From assembly GCA_946624065.1 (NCBI GenBank), contig CAMORT010000005.1, forward strand, positions 1 through 64,000: 64,000 nt of DNA, in the 5' to 3' direction. Below, one piece after another: positions 34,600-42,657 of this stretch. This DNA comes from F23-D06 sp002392325 (GTDB lineage Bacteria > Bacteroidota > Bacteroidia > Bacteroidales > WCHB1-69). A program made the position numbers and the translations under genes. The notes under the pieces are model-generated. The model ran no database searches. It was given only the letters and a program-made list of their open reading frames with translations, and was not told where the DNA came from. Every line of letters starts with the position of its first letter. The stretch's first letter is position 1.

Positions 34600-34980
34600 A
34601 TGGCAAGATCAGAAGAATTGGTTAAAAATATTTATTTGGCTGCTCAAGAAGTATATGATAATAAAATTTCATTGAAAGACCAGAAGATTAAGATGCAGAA
34701 TTTTTTTGGAATGAATCCTGGGTCCTTCAATGATTTTTATTATGGGTATGCGAAGATGAGGACCGGAGAAATTAGCAAAAGAGGACTTGAAACTCGTTCA
34801 TATGATTACTTTATTTTAAAAATATATGAAGAGTTTGGAAGAGTTGGATTAGAAAAAGCATTACAATCATTTCGGCAGACACTTGATTATTACCAACAAA
34901 CAATAGGGGTTCCTTGCCGTTCATGGCAACGCATATATGATAAATATAGCGAATTATTAAAATCACGATCAGGAGAATAG
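34600..34980 (+). CDS. Small AT-rich protein of unknown function
   Basis: This 126-residue, largely helical protein starts at ATG 34600; the frame open upstream crosses the promoter and palindrome and is rejected. The visible pattern is a basic N-terminal helix (MARSEELVKNIYLAAQEVY), then MNPGSFNDFYYGYAKMRTGEI, then YFILKIYEEFGRVGLEKALQ and a C-terminal helix with RSWQRIYDKYSELL. From memory it resembles the N-terminal module ahead of HNH nucleases in some Bacteroidota proteins, but no HNH motif is present. It could be a truncated relic, a DNA-binding regulator or a partner of the nuclease at 33896. Clearly AT-rich against flanking genes. Confidence 0.6.
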   Translation: MARSEELVKNIYLAAQEVYDNKISLKDQKIKMQNFFGMNPGSFNDFYYGYAKMRTGEISKRGLETRSYDYFILKIYEEFGRVGLEKALQSFRQTLDYYQQTIGVPCRSWQRIYDKYSELLKSRSGE

Positions 34981-34997
34981 TAAACTTGTAAAAATTC

Positions 34998-35060
34998 CCA
35001 TGTACCATGTTCACCCCATTCTCCTCCTTTACCAACGTCACCTCATGCACCCATTTCACC
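34998..35060. repeat. Nonamer array after the ABC transporter gene
   Basis: Seven 9-base units of the form NNNNNNACC or NNNNNNTCC (CCATGTACC, TCATGCACC, CATTTCACC) are followed by one decayed unit. The array begins 4 bases beyond the minus-strand stop codon (35065). Same unit type as the trmO array at 21135. Confidence 0.8.
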
Positions 35061-35064
35061 ACCT

Positions 35065-36849
35065 CTAACTTATCGTTTTCGCAATCTTCTCGATGTTCAG
35101 ACTTCTTGCCGAGGCGTCGATGATCTCCTTGTAGATGCCGCCCTTCTTGTAGATTTCGTCGGGGTCGCCGTCCTCCTCCACGCGACCGTCCTTGAGCGCG
35201 TAGATGTAGTCGGCGTCGATGATCTGCGAGATGCTGTGGGAGATGATGATGACGGTGCGGTCCTGCTTGATGGCGTCGATGCTGTTCTTGATCTGCTCGG
35301 TGGCGATGGCGTCTAAGCTGGCGGTGGGCTCATCGAGGAAGATGATGGGTGGATTCTTCAGAAACATGCGGGCGATGGCCACGCGCTGCTGCTGCCCGCC
35401 GGATAGGTCGGCGGCGTTGTGCGCGAACTGCTTAGGCAGTTCCATGACTTGGTCGTAGAGGTGCGCCTTTTTAGCTGCCTCCACCACCTCCTCGTGCGAA
35501 GCTTCCGGATTGCCGTAGAGGATGTTCTCCTCAATCGTGCCGTCAAAAATGTGGTTCTTCTGCAACACCAACCCGATGTTCTCGCGCAGATATTGCGTGT
35601 CGTAGTCCTTCAGATCGACCCCGTCGAGGGTGATGGTGCCCACCTGCGGCTCGTAGAATTTGTCCAGCAAGTTGACAATCGTACTCTTGCCCGCACCCGA
35701 GAGCCCGACCAACGCTGTGATCTTGCCCGGCTCAATCTTCATATTGACGCCGAACAAAGCCTGCGTGCCGTTCGGGTAGGTGAAATCGACACCCTTCAGC
35801 TCGAAGTTGCCGTGTATGGGCTCCGGTCTGTACTCGCCCGACGGCTCGACCTCCTTTTCGGAGTTGAGGATGCCGAAGAAACCCTCCGCGTAGATCAGCG
35901 CGTCGTTCACATCATCGAAGATGCGCTGCAGCTGTGTGATGGGCGCGATGACATTGCTGAACAACATCACATGGTACATGATCTTACCGATGGTCATGCC
36001 CGGATACTCAATGAGCACAAGGTAGGCGGTGAGGATGATGACCAGCACGGTGCCCACCTGTCGCACGAAGCTCTTGAGACCGTTGTAGTAGAAAGCTACC
36101 CTGCGGGTTTTCATCTGGTTCTCTGTCACTTGGTTCTGAATGTCCAACTGTTTCTGCCCCTCAATCTGCTCGCGGTTGAAACTTTTGATAACATTGATGG
36201 AGTCGATGATGTTCTTGATACCCTGACTTTTAGACTCCAGATGGCTACGCATCTCGCGCCGCCAACCCTTGAGCCGACGCGCCTGGCGGTAGGTAATCCA
36301 GAAATAGACCGGCACGATGCCGAGGGCGACCAAACCGACATAAACATTGGCTGCGAACATCAGGATGAGGGCGAGCAGGGCGCTGGTGAACAACGGCAGC
36401 AGGTCGATGAAGAAGTTCTGCACCGTGCGCGACAATGAACTGACACCCTGATCGATACGAGCTTGTAGCTTGCCGGTGGCGTTGTCGCCAGAGTTGAAGA
36501 AGGCCATCTTGAAGGTGAGCACCTTCTCGATGACGCTTTGCGCCAAGTCGCGGCTGACATAAATCCGCATCCGCTCGCCGAAATAGTTCTGTGCAAAGGT
36601 GACGATTGCGGAGAGCAACTCCTTGCCTAACAGCACGATGGAGATGATGGTCATAATTCGCGCCGCCTGACCCCATTGGAAGTTGGTGCCGATGAGCGCA
36701 TTGATGGCATCGACCGTCCGGTCGAGCACAATGGCGTTCACCTGTGCCATTAACGACCCGACCAAAGTCAGTATCAAAGTTGTGAAAACCAGCCACTTAT
36801 AGGGCTTTACAAAAGGGCGAACATTTTTGAATAATTGGAAAAGGTTCAT
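35065..36849 (-). CDS. ABC exporter, fused permease and ATPase
   Basis: This 594-residue half-transporter has six transmembrane segments (about 1-310) followed by a nucleotide-binding domain with Walker A (GLSGAGKST), Q-loop (VLQKNH), signature LSGGQQQR, Walker B (IIFLDEPTASLD) and H-loop (IIISHS). It would work as a homodimer in the inner membrane, exporting lipids, peptides or drugs; MsbA-like and multidrug members look alike at this level. It is the last gene of rimO-methyltransferase-ABC, nine bases after the methyltransferase gene, and is followed by a nonamer array rather than a terminator. Confidence 0.93.
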   Translation of the reverse strand: MNLFQLFKNVRPFVKPYKWLVFTTLILTLVGSLMAQVNAIVLDRTVDAINALIGTNFQWGQAARIMTIISIVLLGKELLSAIVTFAQNYFGERMRIYVSRDLAQSVIEKVLTFKMAFFNSGDNATGKLQARIDQGVSSLSRTVQNFFIDLLPLFTSALLALILMFAANVYVGLVALGIVPVYFWITYRQARRLKGWRREMRSHLESKSQGIKNIIDSINVIKSFNREQIEGQKQLDIQNQVTENQMKTRRVAFYYNGLKSFVRQVGTVLVIILTAYLVLIEYPGMTIGKIMYHVMLFSNVIAPITQLQRIFDDVNDALIYAEGFFGILNSEKEVEPSGEYRPEPIHGNFELKGVDFTYPNGTQALFGVNMKIEPGKITALVGLSGAGKSTIVNLLDKFYEPQVGTITLDGVDLKDYDTQYLRENIGLVLQKNHIFDGTIEENILYGNPEASHEEVVEAAKKAHLYDQVMELPKQFAHNAADLSGGQQQRVAIARMFLKNPPIIFLDEPTASLDAIATEQIKNSIDAIKQDRTVIIISHSISQIIDADYIYALKDGRVEEDGDPDEIYKKGGIYKEIIDASARSLNIEKIAKTIS

Positions 36850-36858
36850 AATGCGAAT

Positions 36859-37827
36859 TTAGTTTTTGACATATATTCCAAACAGAAAGTCGCTTGGATA
36901 TTTTTGCAGATATTGGTCTTCAAACTCAAACAATTGTTGCAGGAGTAGTGTCTGATTTTGGTTGCATTCCAAAAAATGATGCGACAAATCCTTGAGCAAC
37001 GGCATAAGAATATTCCCTCCATAGCCTTTTTCCTCTTTGATGGAGAAGAACTTGTGTATAGATGGCAGAATATTTGCCGATTCCACACATTCAGACGGAT
37101 CGGAAACAATCATGCGAAGTCGCCCGGAACCGTAATATTTGTTTTTGTACAAGTTACTGCAAAACATTTTACGGTACTGTTTTTCAATGAGGGACAATCC
37201 TTGGTTGATGGCCTCAATTTGATATTTTGGGTATTGTAATCGGTTTGCTCCCACGTATTCATTTATTACCAGCCAACCTGATGGGGAGAGTGTACGATGG
37301 ATCTTTTGCAGAAAAGATTCCATGTTTTTGAAATGATGCAAGGAGCCATGGAAAAACACAAGGTCATAGCCATTTTCTGGCAGTGGATGGGCGAGAATGT
37401 CTTCTGCTAGGAAATGCATGTTCACCAAGCCGTTTTCCGAAGCGGTTTTGGCTGCTTCTTGAATCAATTGTTCAGAGAAATCGATACAGGTGATATCCCA
37501 ATGGGAATTCAGTTGGGCAAGTTTGATTTCATGACTGCACACACCGGAACCGATGGATAGCATGCGGATTTTCTGTTCTTCGGGGATGAGTTTCTTGGAC
37601 AAGTATGTTTCGTAAGTCATCGTTTCATCCCCTGTTATCATCCGGTTCCATCGTTTTTGAACCAGAGGAATCATGGACCATGTGTCGATCCGGATGTCTG
37701 TTTCGTTGAAACTGCTCTTCGTTCTGCTTTTCCCCGAAGGGGACAATTTGCTTAACAGGAAAGGCAATCCCCGTTGCACACTTTTCAGATAAATGTCGCG
37801 AAAATCTTCTATTGTTATGAATGCCAT
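36859..37827 (-). CDS. Class I SAM-dependent methyltransferase
   Basis: This is a 322-residue protein with a Rossmann-type methyltransferase core: motif I LSIGSGVCSHE (about residue 90), the acidic DITCIDFSEQ, AEDILAHPLPENGYDLVFFHGSLHHF and LSPSGWLVINEYVG. The ~85-residue N-terminal part and ~100-residue C-terminal helical part are not from a family I can name. The substrate is unknown; similar proteins modify small molecules, lipids or glycans. The gene sits 11 bases behind rimO and 9 before the ABC exporter, so modification and export of one compound is possible but only inferred. Confidence 0.85.
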   Translation of the reverse strand: MAFITIEDFRDIYLKSVQRGLPFLLSKLSPSGKSRTKSSFNETDIRIDTWSMIPLVQKRWNRMITGDETMTYETYLSKKLIPEEQKIRMLSIGSGVCSHEIKLAQLNSHWDITCIDFSEQLIQEAAKTASENGLVNMHFLAEDILAHPLPENGYDLVFFHGSLHHFKNMESFLQKIHRTLSPSGWLVINEYVGANRLQYPKYQIEAINQGLSLIEKQYRKMFCSNLYKNKYYGSGRLRMIVSDPSECVESANILPSIHKFFSIKEEKGYGGNILMPLLKDLSHHFLECNQNQTLLLQQLFEFEDQYLQKYPSDFLFGIYVKN

Positions 37828-37838
37828 GAAAGCAACTG

Positions 37839-39113
37839 TTAAATGATATGGCCGTACAAATCGTATGCGGCAGCTTCGGTGATTTTAGCGTCGTAGAACT
37901 CGCCTATGTGCAGTGCTTTGTCTTTGCGGATCAGCACGCTGTTGTCCACATCCGGCGAGTCGAACTCGGTGCGGCCTACGTAGAAATCCTGTTCTTCGGA
38001 ATCGACAATCACTTTCAGGGTTTGGCCTACTTTGGTTTCGTTGAGTTCACGGGAAATGCCTTCCTGCAGTTGCATGATTTCGTTCACGCGGCGCGTCTTG
38101 ATGTTCCGGCGCACGGGGTCGCCAAGGTCGTAGGCGGGAGTGTCGTCCTCTTGGGAGTAGGCAAATACGCCCAAGCGCTCGAAGCGGTTTTTGCGCACAA
38201 ACTCCACAAGTTCTTTGTGTTGTTCGTTGGTTTCGGTAGGGTAGCCGGAGATGAGAGTGGTGCGCAGCGCGATGCCGGGCACCGTCTCGCGTATGCGTGC
38301 GATGAGGTCGTAGATGTATTTTGAGGTGCCGCCACGCCGCATGCTTTTCAGAATGTCATCGCTGACATGCTGGAAGGGAATGTCCAGGTAACGGCAATAT
38401 TGCGGGTGGGCGTTCATCACATCCAGAATTTCGTATGGGAAGTGGATGGGGTATGCATAGTGCAGTCGTATCCATTCCAAACCTTTCACCTGTGCCAATG
38501 CTTCCATCAGATTGGCCAGTTCTTGTTTCCCGGACAGGTCCACGCCGTAGTAGGTGAGGTCCTGGGCGATGAGCATCAGTTCCTTAACGCCTTGGTCGGC
38601 CAGTTTTTGCGCCTCGTCCACAAGCAATGGGATGGGTTTTGAGACCTGCTTGCCGCGAATCAAGGGGATGGCGCAGTAGGAACAACTGTGGTCGCAGCCC
38701 TCCGAAACCTTGAGGTAGGCGTAGTGGGGTGGGGTGGAGAGCAATCGCTCGCTGGTGCCCAATAGGTCGAAATCGGATGATTCCATTAGTTTTTTCAGCT
38801 CATCGAATGTGTAGAAGCCGTCCACTTCGGGCAGTTCGTTCACCAGATCCTGTTTGCAGCGTTGGGCAAGACAACCCACCACATAGATTTTTTTCACCTG
38901 CCGGCGCATCTTGCGTTCCACTTGGGCGAGGATCTCGTTGACGGACTCCTCGCGCGCGTCACCGATGAAACTGCATGTGTTGATGATGACGGCGTCGGTT
39001 TTCATGGTGCATTCAAAGAAGATGCGATGTCCCATCTTTTGCAGCCGTGAAGCCATGATTTCAGAGTCCACGATGTTCTTAGAACAGCCTAAGGTGATGA
39101 TATTAATGGTCAT
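37839..39113 (-). CDS. rimO: Ribosomal protein S12 methylthiotransferase RimO
   Basis: This 424-residue radical SAM methylthiotransferase has an N-terminal UPF0004 domain (NIITLGCSKNIVDSE, CSFIGDAREES, YVVGCLAQR) with three cluster Cys. The radical SAM motif CDHSCSYCAIP comes with IRGKQVSKP, followed by a C-terminal TRAM domain (GQTLKVIVDSEEQDFYVGRTEFDSPDVD). The signature LGCSKNxVDSE and the TRAM motif separate RimO from MiaB. It adds a beta-methylthio group to the conserved Asp of S12. Own promoter at 39140; it heads a three-gene unit. Confidence 0.95.
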   Translation of the reverse strand: MTINIITLGCSKNIVDSEIMASRLQKMGHRIFFECTMKTDAVIINTCSFIGDAREESVNEILAQVERKMRRQVKKIYVVGCLAQRCKQDLVNELPEVDGFYTFDELKKLMESSDFDLLGTSERLLSTPPHYAYLKVSEGCDHSCSYCAIPLIRGKQVSKPIPLLVDEAQKLADQGVKELMLIAQDLTYYGVDLSGKQELANLMEALAQVKGLEWIRLHYAYPIHFPYEILDVMNAHPQYCRYLDIPFQHVSDDILKSMRRGGTSKYIYDLIARIRETVPGIALRTTLISGYPTETNEQHKELVEFVRKNRFERLGVFAYSQEDDTPAYDLGDPVRRNIKTRRVNEIMQLQEGISRELNETKVGQTLKVIVDSEEQDFYVGRTEFDSPDVDNSVLIRKDKALHIGEFYDAKITEAAAYDLYGHII

Positions 39114-39139
39114 ACAATTATATTATTATGATGAGACGG

Positions 39140-39147
39140 CAAAAATA
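39140..39147 (-). promoter_or_regulatory. -7 box TATTTTTG for rimO
   Basis: TATTTTTG on the minus strand lies 26 bases ahead of rimO and directly after the terminator at 39151-39180. Confidence 0.65.
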
Positions 39148-39150
39148 AAA

Positions 39151-39180
39151 AAAAAGCCCCTCGTTGAAGGGGCTGTTTTT
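39151..39180 (-). terminator. Intrinsic terminator after the small lipoprotein gene
   Basis: AGCCCCT pairs with AGGGGCT around CGTTGA. On the minus strand it is followed by nine T. It separates the small lipoprotein gene from rimO. Confidence 0.85.
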
Positions 39181-39196
39181 CCAACTGTACAAAAAA

Positions 39197-39415
39197 TTAC
39201 ATGGTAGCTTTACATTTAACCTCAGTAGTAACGCCTAAAAGGGAAGCAGAACTGTTGTAATCGGCACATTTTTTACCAGATTCCACTTCAAAGGGATCGC
39301 CCGTAGTGGTGAGAGCTCCATTGACATAGGTCTTGCATTGGCATTTTTTGTTGCATGATGTAGTGAAGAAACAAAGCAACAAACCAGCTGCTACGATACA
39401 TAATACTTTTTTCAT
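39197..39415 (-). CDS. Small Cys-rich lipoprotein
   Basis: This 72-residue protein starts at 39415 with a lipoprotein signal (LLLCFFTTSC, Cys about residue 21). The mature part is about 52 residues and has four further Cys (NKKCQCKTY, GKKCADYN, EVKCKATM), which could form disulphides or bind metal. No family recognised. It has its own TACTTTTG promoter (39453) and terminator (39151). It lies between rimO and the radical SAM/lipoprotein pair on the same strand, so an extra substrate of that enzyme cannot be excluded, though it lacks the C-Y-G-x-P start of the known partner. Confidence 0.7.
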   Translation of the reverse strand: MKKVLCIVAAGLLLCFFTTSCNKKCQCKTYVNGALTTTGDPFEVESGKKCADYNSSASLLGVTTEVKCKATM

Positions 39416-39452
39416 TTCCTTAAAAGTTTTAAAATTTGTAATTAATTTGCGG

Positions 39453-39460
39453 CAAAAGTA
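39453..39460 (-). promoter_or_regulatory. -7 box TACTTTTG for the small lipoprotein
   Basis: TACTTTTG on the minus strand lies 37 bases ahead of the start codon. Confidence 0.6.
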
Positions 39461-39544
39461 CATTTTTTTTGAATTGCTATGCTTAATAAATGTTAATTTA
39501 ATTCACAATAGCAGGTTCAGAAGATTATTGTTATAGAGATGTTC

Positions 39545-40606
39545 TTAAACATACTTGTAGCAGCGCAGAATGGGTTGTCTGTAGTTTGACCGCAAATGCA
39601 TGGCACCACCCAGACATTGTTTGTAATCGGTGCATTTCTCGCAAGAACCGCAACGCATCCAATCACGGTTACGCATGATATCAAATCGGTTGTCCCAAAC
39701 ATCCATCAGGTTGTTGTTATAGATGTTTCCTTGCACAAAAGAGCGGTTGATGTTCGGGCAGGCAGAAATATCCCCGTTGACAAGCACAGAACCGATGTTA
39801 ATGCCGGCCCGGCAGAAGAAATAACTGTCGCGTACGCTCTCCTCATATTTTCCAGTGTAGGCCTCGCAGCTGAATTTCAAATCAATTGAACCCTCACGGC
39901 GGGTGTCGGCGATGAACTGAAGCATCTCCTGCACTTGTAAATGATTAAGTTGAAGTTCGGCATTTTTTGTGGCGCGTCCGATGGGTGCAATGGTGAACAA
40001 ACGCCAATGACGAATGCCGTTGGCTATGAGAAGATTCTTCAGTTGTGGTAATTCGGAAAGGTTACGTTGATGCACACAAGTCACCACATCGTAGTTCAGA
40101 TTCGGAGTGCGCGCGATGATTTGCAGCGCATGTAGTGCCCTTTGGAAACTCTGGGGATGGTTGCGTAGCCAGTTGTGAGTGTTTTCTAAACCATCCAAAC
40201 TCACCGTCACCGAGCCAAGTCCAGCTGCCATGAGTTCCTGATGCCGTTTTTCATCGTACAACATGCCGTTGGTAACAATGCCCCAGCGGAAGCCATGCTC
40301 GCGGAGCACACGTCCGCATGTGGCAAGGTCAGCGCGTAATAAGGGCTCGCCACCTGTAATGGCAATAAGAGTGGTGCCGCGCTTGTAGCGTTTTTCCACG
40401 GGTTTAATGGCTGTCAGAAAATCATAAAATGGCATGTCTGGCACACATGGTTCGGCTTTGCAGTCGGAACCGCAGTGCCGACATGACAAGTTGCACCGCG
40501 AGGTGCACTCCCAGAACAGATAATTTAACTCGTGTATGGCCGTTTCGTTTTTTCGGAACACACGGAAAAGAAACCGTTTGAACCGCTTGCTTTTATGAAT
40601 TCTCAC
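39545..40606 (-). CDS. Radical SAM/SPASM enzyme of the rSAM/lipoprotein system
   Basis: This is a 353-residue radical SAM enzyme. The cluster motif CTSRCNLSCRHCGSDC lies at about residue 34, the SAM-binding ITGGEPLL at about 83, and a C-terminal SPASM region contains CRAGINIGSV, GDISACPNI, RCGSCEKCTDYKQCLGGAMH and a final RCYKY. This Cys pattern would hold auxiliary iron-sulphur clusters, as in peptide-modifying enzymes such as PqqE and AnSME. From memory it fits TIGR04133, the enzyme paired with a lipoprotein (TIGR04134). The gene overlaps its partner (40593-41003) by 14 bases. The modification it makes is not known to me. Confidence 0.85.
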   Translation of the reverse strand: MRIHKSKRFKRFLFRVFRKNETAIHELNYLFWECTSRCNLSCRHCGSDCKAEPCVPDMPFYDFLTAIKPVEKRYKRGTTLIAITGGEPLLRADLATCGRVLREHGFRWGIVTNGMLYDEKRHQELMAAGLGSVTVSLDGLENTHNWLRNHPQSFQRALHALQIIARTPNLNYDVVTCVHQRNLSELPQLKNLLIANGIRHWRLFTIAPIGRATKNAELQLNHLQVQEMLQFIADTRREGSIDLKFSCEAYTGKYEESVRDSYFFCRAGINIGSVLVNGDISACPNINRSFVQGNIYNNNLMDVWDNRFDIMRNRDWMRCGSCEKCTDYKQCLGGAMHLRSNYRQPILRCYKYV

Positions 40607-41003
40607 GATGCTGTTTCACTTTCAGTTCAAGTGGATTTTGAAGGTCAGAAGCAGAAATTGTGGTGTCGAACGACTCATACAATCCGTTTTCGATACTGTC
40701 AATGTCGTTTACCTGCACATCATAGCCGATCCATTCGTTAAAAAAACGTTCTCCGTTGGGATCCACAAAATTGCCTTCATTGTCGGTGATGGCTGTGAAA
40801 TCCAAGGCTGGAATGGACACTTGAAGACCTTTTATGGGTGCCCCAGTTTCTGTATCAAGCACCTTGCCTTGGACTTTTGCTTTGATATGTATCTCCGGAG
40901 GACCATAGCAGGCTTGGAAGGTGAACATGAGTGCAGTGGCGGAAAAAGAGCCAAAAAGGAAGCGCACCAGCTGTTGTTTCTTTTCTTTGAACTTCTTGAA
41001 CAT
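40593..41003 (-). CDS. Lipoprotein partner of the radical SAM enzyme
   Basis: This is a 136-residue protein with a lipoprotein signal after a basic start (KKFKEKKQQLVRFLFG ... FTFQAC, Cys about residue 32). The mature protein opens CYGPPE, matching the Y-G-x-P motif I recall for TIGR04134-type radical-SAM-associated lipoproteins. The rest is a carboxypeptidase-regulatory-like beta-sandwich (KVQGKVLDTETGAPIKGLQVSI, AITDNEGNF). The C-terminal end overlaps the enzyme gene by 14 bases, so the two are translationally coupled and expressed from the box at 41026. It is the likely substrate of the enzyme; the modified residues are unknown, with the CYGPP stretch as a candidate. Confidence 0.82.
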   Translation of the reverse strand: MFKKFKEKKQQLVRFLFGSFSATALMFTFQACYGPPEIHIKAKVQGKVLDTETGAPIKGLQVSIPALDFTAITDNEGNFVDPNGERFFNEWIGYDVQVNDIDSIENGLYESFDTTISASDLQNPLELKVKQHRENS

Positions 41004-41025
41004 AATGCCAGATTCTTAAACGTTG

Positions 41026-41033
41026 CAAAAATA
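41026..41033 (-). promoter_or_regulatory. -7 box TATTTTTG for the rSAM/lipoprotein pair
   Basis: TATTTTTG on the minus strand lies 22 bases ahead of the lipoprotein start. Confidence 0.65.
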
Positions 41034-41099
41034 AAAAAAATGTTGAAAAAAAGTTGATAACTTATTTTGGGTATGCGGAAAAGAAAAACGGTAAAAATT

Positions 41100-41107
41100 T
41101 ATTTTTG
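41100..41107 (+). promoter_or_regulatory. -7 box TATTTTTG for the PurF-like gene
   Basis: TATTTTTG lies 56 bases ahead of ATG 41164. Confidence 0.65.
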
Positions 41108-41163
41108 CGACATCCGAAAAGAGTGATTTAAAATAAGTATAATAAACTGAAAATCAAATAACT

Positions 41164-42570
41164 ATGGGTGGTTTTTTTGGTGTAGTGTCCGATGGACCTT
41201 GCAATCCTGATTTGTTTTACGGCATCGACTACCATTCTCATCTTGGAACGAAGCGAGGTGGTATGGTGACCATCGATCACAATCTCTTCCATCGTTCCAT
41301 TCACAATATAGAGAATTCTTATTTTAGGACTAAATTCGAAGAGGATTTGGCCAAGTTTACCGGTAACATGGGCATTGGCGTGATTAGTGACACAGATGCC
41401 CAACCCATTGTGGTCAATTCACATTTGGGACGCTTTGCGATAGTTACTGTTGCTAAAATTAATAATATCAGCGAATTGGAGCAGGATTGTTTGGCCAAGA
41501 ACCAGCAATTCACGGAGTTGAGTTCGGGTTCTACCAACCCTACGGAACTCATCGCCTTGATGATTACGCAAGGTCGCGATTTTGTGGACGGCATCCAGAA
41601 TGTGTACCACAAGGTGAAGGGTTCGTGCTCTATGCTGATTTTGACCGATGACGGCATTATCGCAGCCCGTGACTATTATGGGCGTACACCTATTGTAATT
41701 GGCAAGAAGGGTGGCAGTTATGCATTATCTTTCGATTGTCATAGTTTTGCCAACCTTGACTATTCCATTGAGCAGTTTGTGGGGCCCGGAGAGGTGACAA
41801 AGGTCACCCTGAATGGTGTTCAGCAATTGCTGGCTCCCAACCCTAAGATGCAGATTTGCTCGTTCTTGTGGATTTATTACGGTTATCCGACTTCTGAATA
41901 CGAGGGTGTGAATGTGGAGAATACACGTTATATGTATGGTTATGAGATGGGTCGTAACGATGATATAGAAGCCGACATGGTGTCAGCCATTCCGGATTCC
42001 GGTATTGGCATGGCCCTTGGCTATGCTATGGGAAAGCAGATTCCATATCGAAGAGGTATTGTGAAATACACGCCCACTTGGTCACGGAGCTTTATGCCTG
42101 TCACACAAGAATCGCGCGAGCATGTGGCCCGTATGAAACTGCTGCCGAACACCACTGTGCTGAAAGGCCAGCGCATTGTGTTTTGTGACGATTCCATCGT
42201 GCGCGGCACCCAGTTGCGTGACAATGTGAAAAAACTCTACGGTTACGGAGCGAAAGAAGTGCATATTCGCATCAGTTGTCCTCCGCTGACCTATGGATGT
42301 CCCTTCCTCAACTTCTCCGCATCCAAAACGGAAATGGAACTCATCACCCGCCGTGTGATTGAGGAGTTGGAAGGCGACAGCACGAAGAATCTGCATCTCT
42401 ACTGCGACGATTCTACCAAAGAATATGCCAATATGGTGGAACTGATACGGAAGCATCTCGGTGTGGATACCTTGAAATTCAACCGGTTGGAAACAATCGC
42501 TAAGGCAATCGGTTTGCCGAAAGAGCGTGTCTGCACACACTGCTTCGACGGTTCTTCCTACGGAGAATAA
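41164..42570 (+). CDS. PurF-like amidophosphoribosyltransferase lacking the N-terminal Cys
   Basis: This 468-residue protein has the full PurF layout: N-terminal Ntn-amidotransferase fold (to about 230; HLGTKRGGM, GIGVISDTDAQP, NSHLGRFAIVTVA, ARDYYGRTPIVIG) and a C-terminal phosphoribosyltransferase with PRPP motif RIVFCDDSIVRGTQ. True PurF starts with Cys after Met removal (MCGI type), and that Cys hydrolyses glutamine. Here the start is MGGFFGV, so the nucleophile is Gly. Glutaminase activity should be absent, leaving ammonia-dependent or other PRPP chemistry. Similar GGFFG-type paralogs are, from memory, widespread in Bacteroidota beside a true PurF. Own promoter and terminator. Confidence 0.88.
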   Translation: MGGFFGVVSDGPCNPDLFYGIDYHSHLGTKRGGMVTIDHNLFHRSIHNIENSYFRTKFEEDLAKFTGNMGIGVISDTDAQPIVVNSHLGRFAIVTVAKINNISELEQDCLAKNQQFTELSSGSTNPTELIALMITQGRDFVDGIQNVYHKVKGSCSMLILTDDGIIAARDYYGRTPIVIGKKGGSYALSFDCHSFANLDYSIEQFVGPGEVTKVTLNGVQQLLAPNPKMQICSFLWIYYGYPTSEYEGVNVENTRYMYGYEMGRNDDIEADMVSAIPDSGIGMALGYAMGKQIPYRRGIVKYTPTWSRSFMPVTQESREHVARMKLLPNTTVLKGQRIVFCDDSIVRGTQLRDNVKKLYGYGAKEVHIRISCPPLTYGCPFLNFSASKTEMELITRRVIEELEGDSTKNLHLYCDDSTKEYANMVELIRKHLGVDTLKFNRLETIAKAIGLPKERVCTHCFDGSSYGE

Positions 42571-42596
42571 CCTGCAATTGTAAGATAATCGACGGA

Positions 42597-42628
42597 AAGG
42601 GCAACCGAATAGGTTGTCCTTTTTTTTA
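42597..42628 (+). terminator. Intrinsic terminator of the PurF-like gene
   Basis: AAGGGCAACC pairs with GGTTGTCCTT (one G-T) around GAATA and is followed by a run of T. The next promoter box begins two bases later. Confidence 0.85.
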
Positions 42629-42629
42629 T

Positions 42630-42637
42630 TATTTTTG
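42630..42637 (+). promoter_or_regulatory. -7 box TATTTTTG for the CotH-family gene
   Basis: TATTTTTG follows the terminator T-tract directly and lies 20 bases ahead of ATG 42658. Confidence 0.65.
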
Positions 42638-42657
42638 CAAAAAATATTATTTGGAAT

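Noticed and set aside
33896..34980. A proven toxin-antitoxin system
   Set aside because: The two genes are divergent rather than co-transcribed and the second is not a known antitoxin; only the layout is suggestive.
37720..37745. CCCC-GAA-GGGG palindrome in the methyltransferase gene
   Set aside because: Only a short stem within coding DNA, with no shared flanks with the other palindromes.
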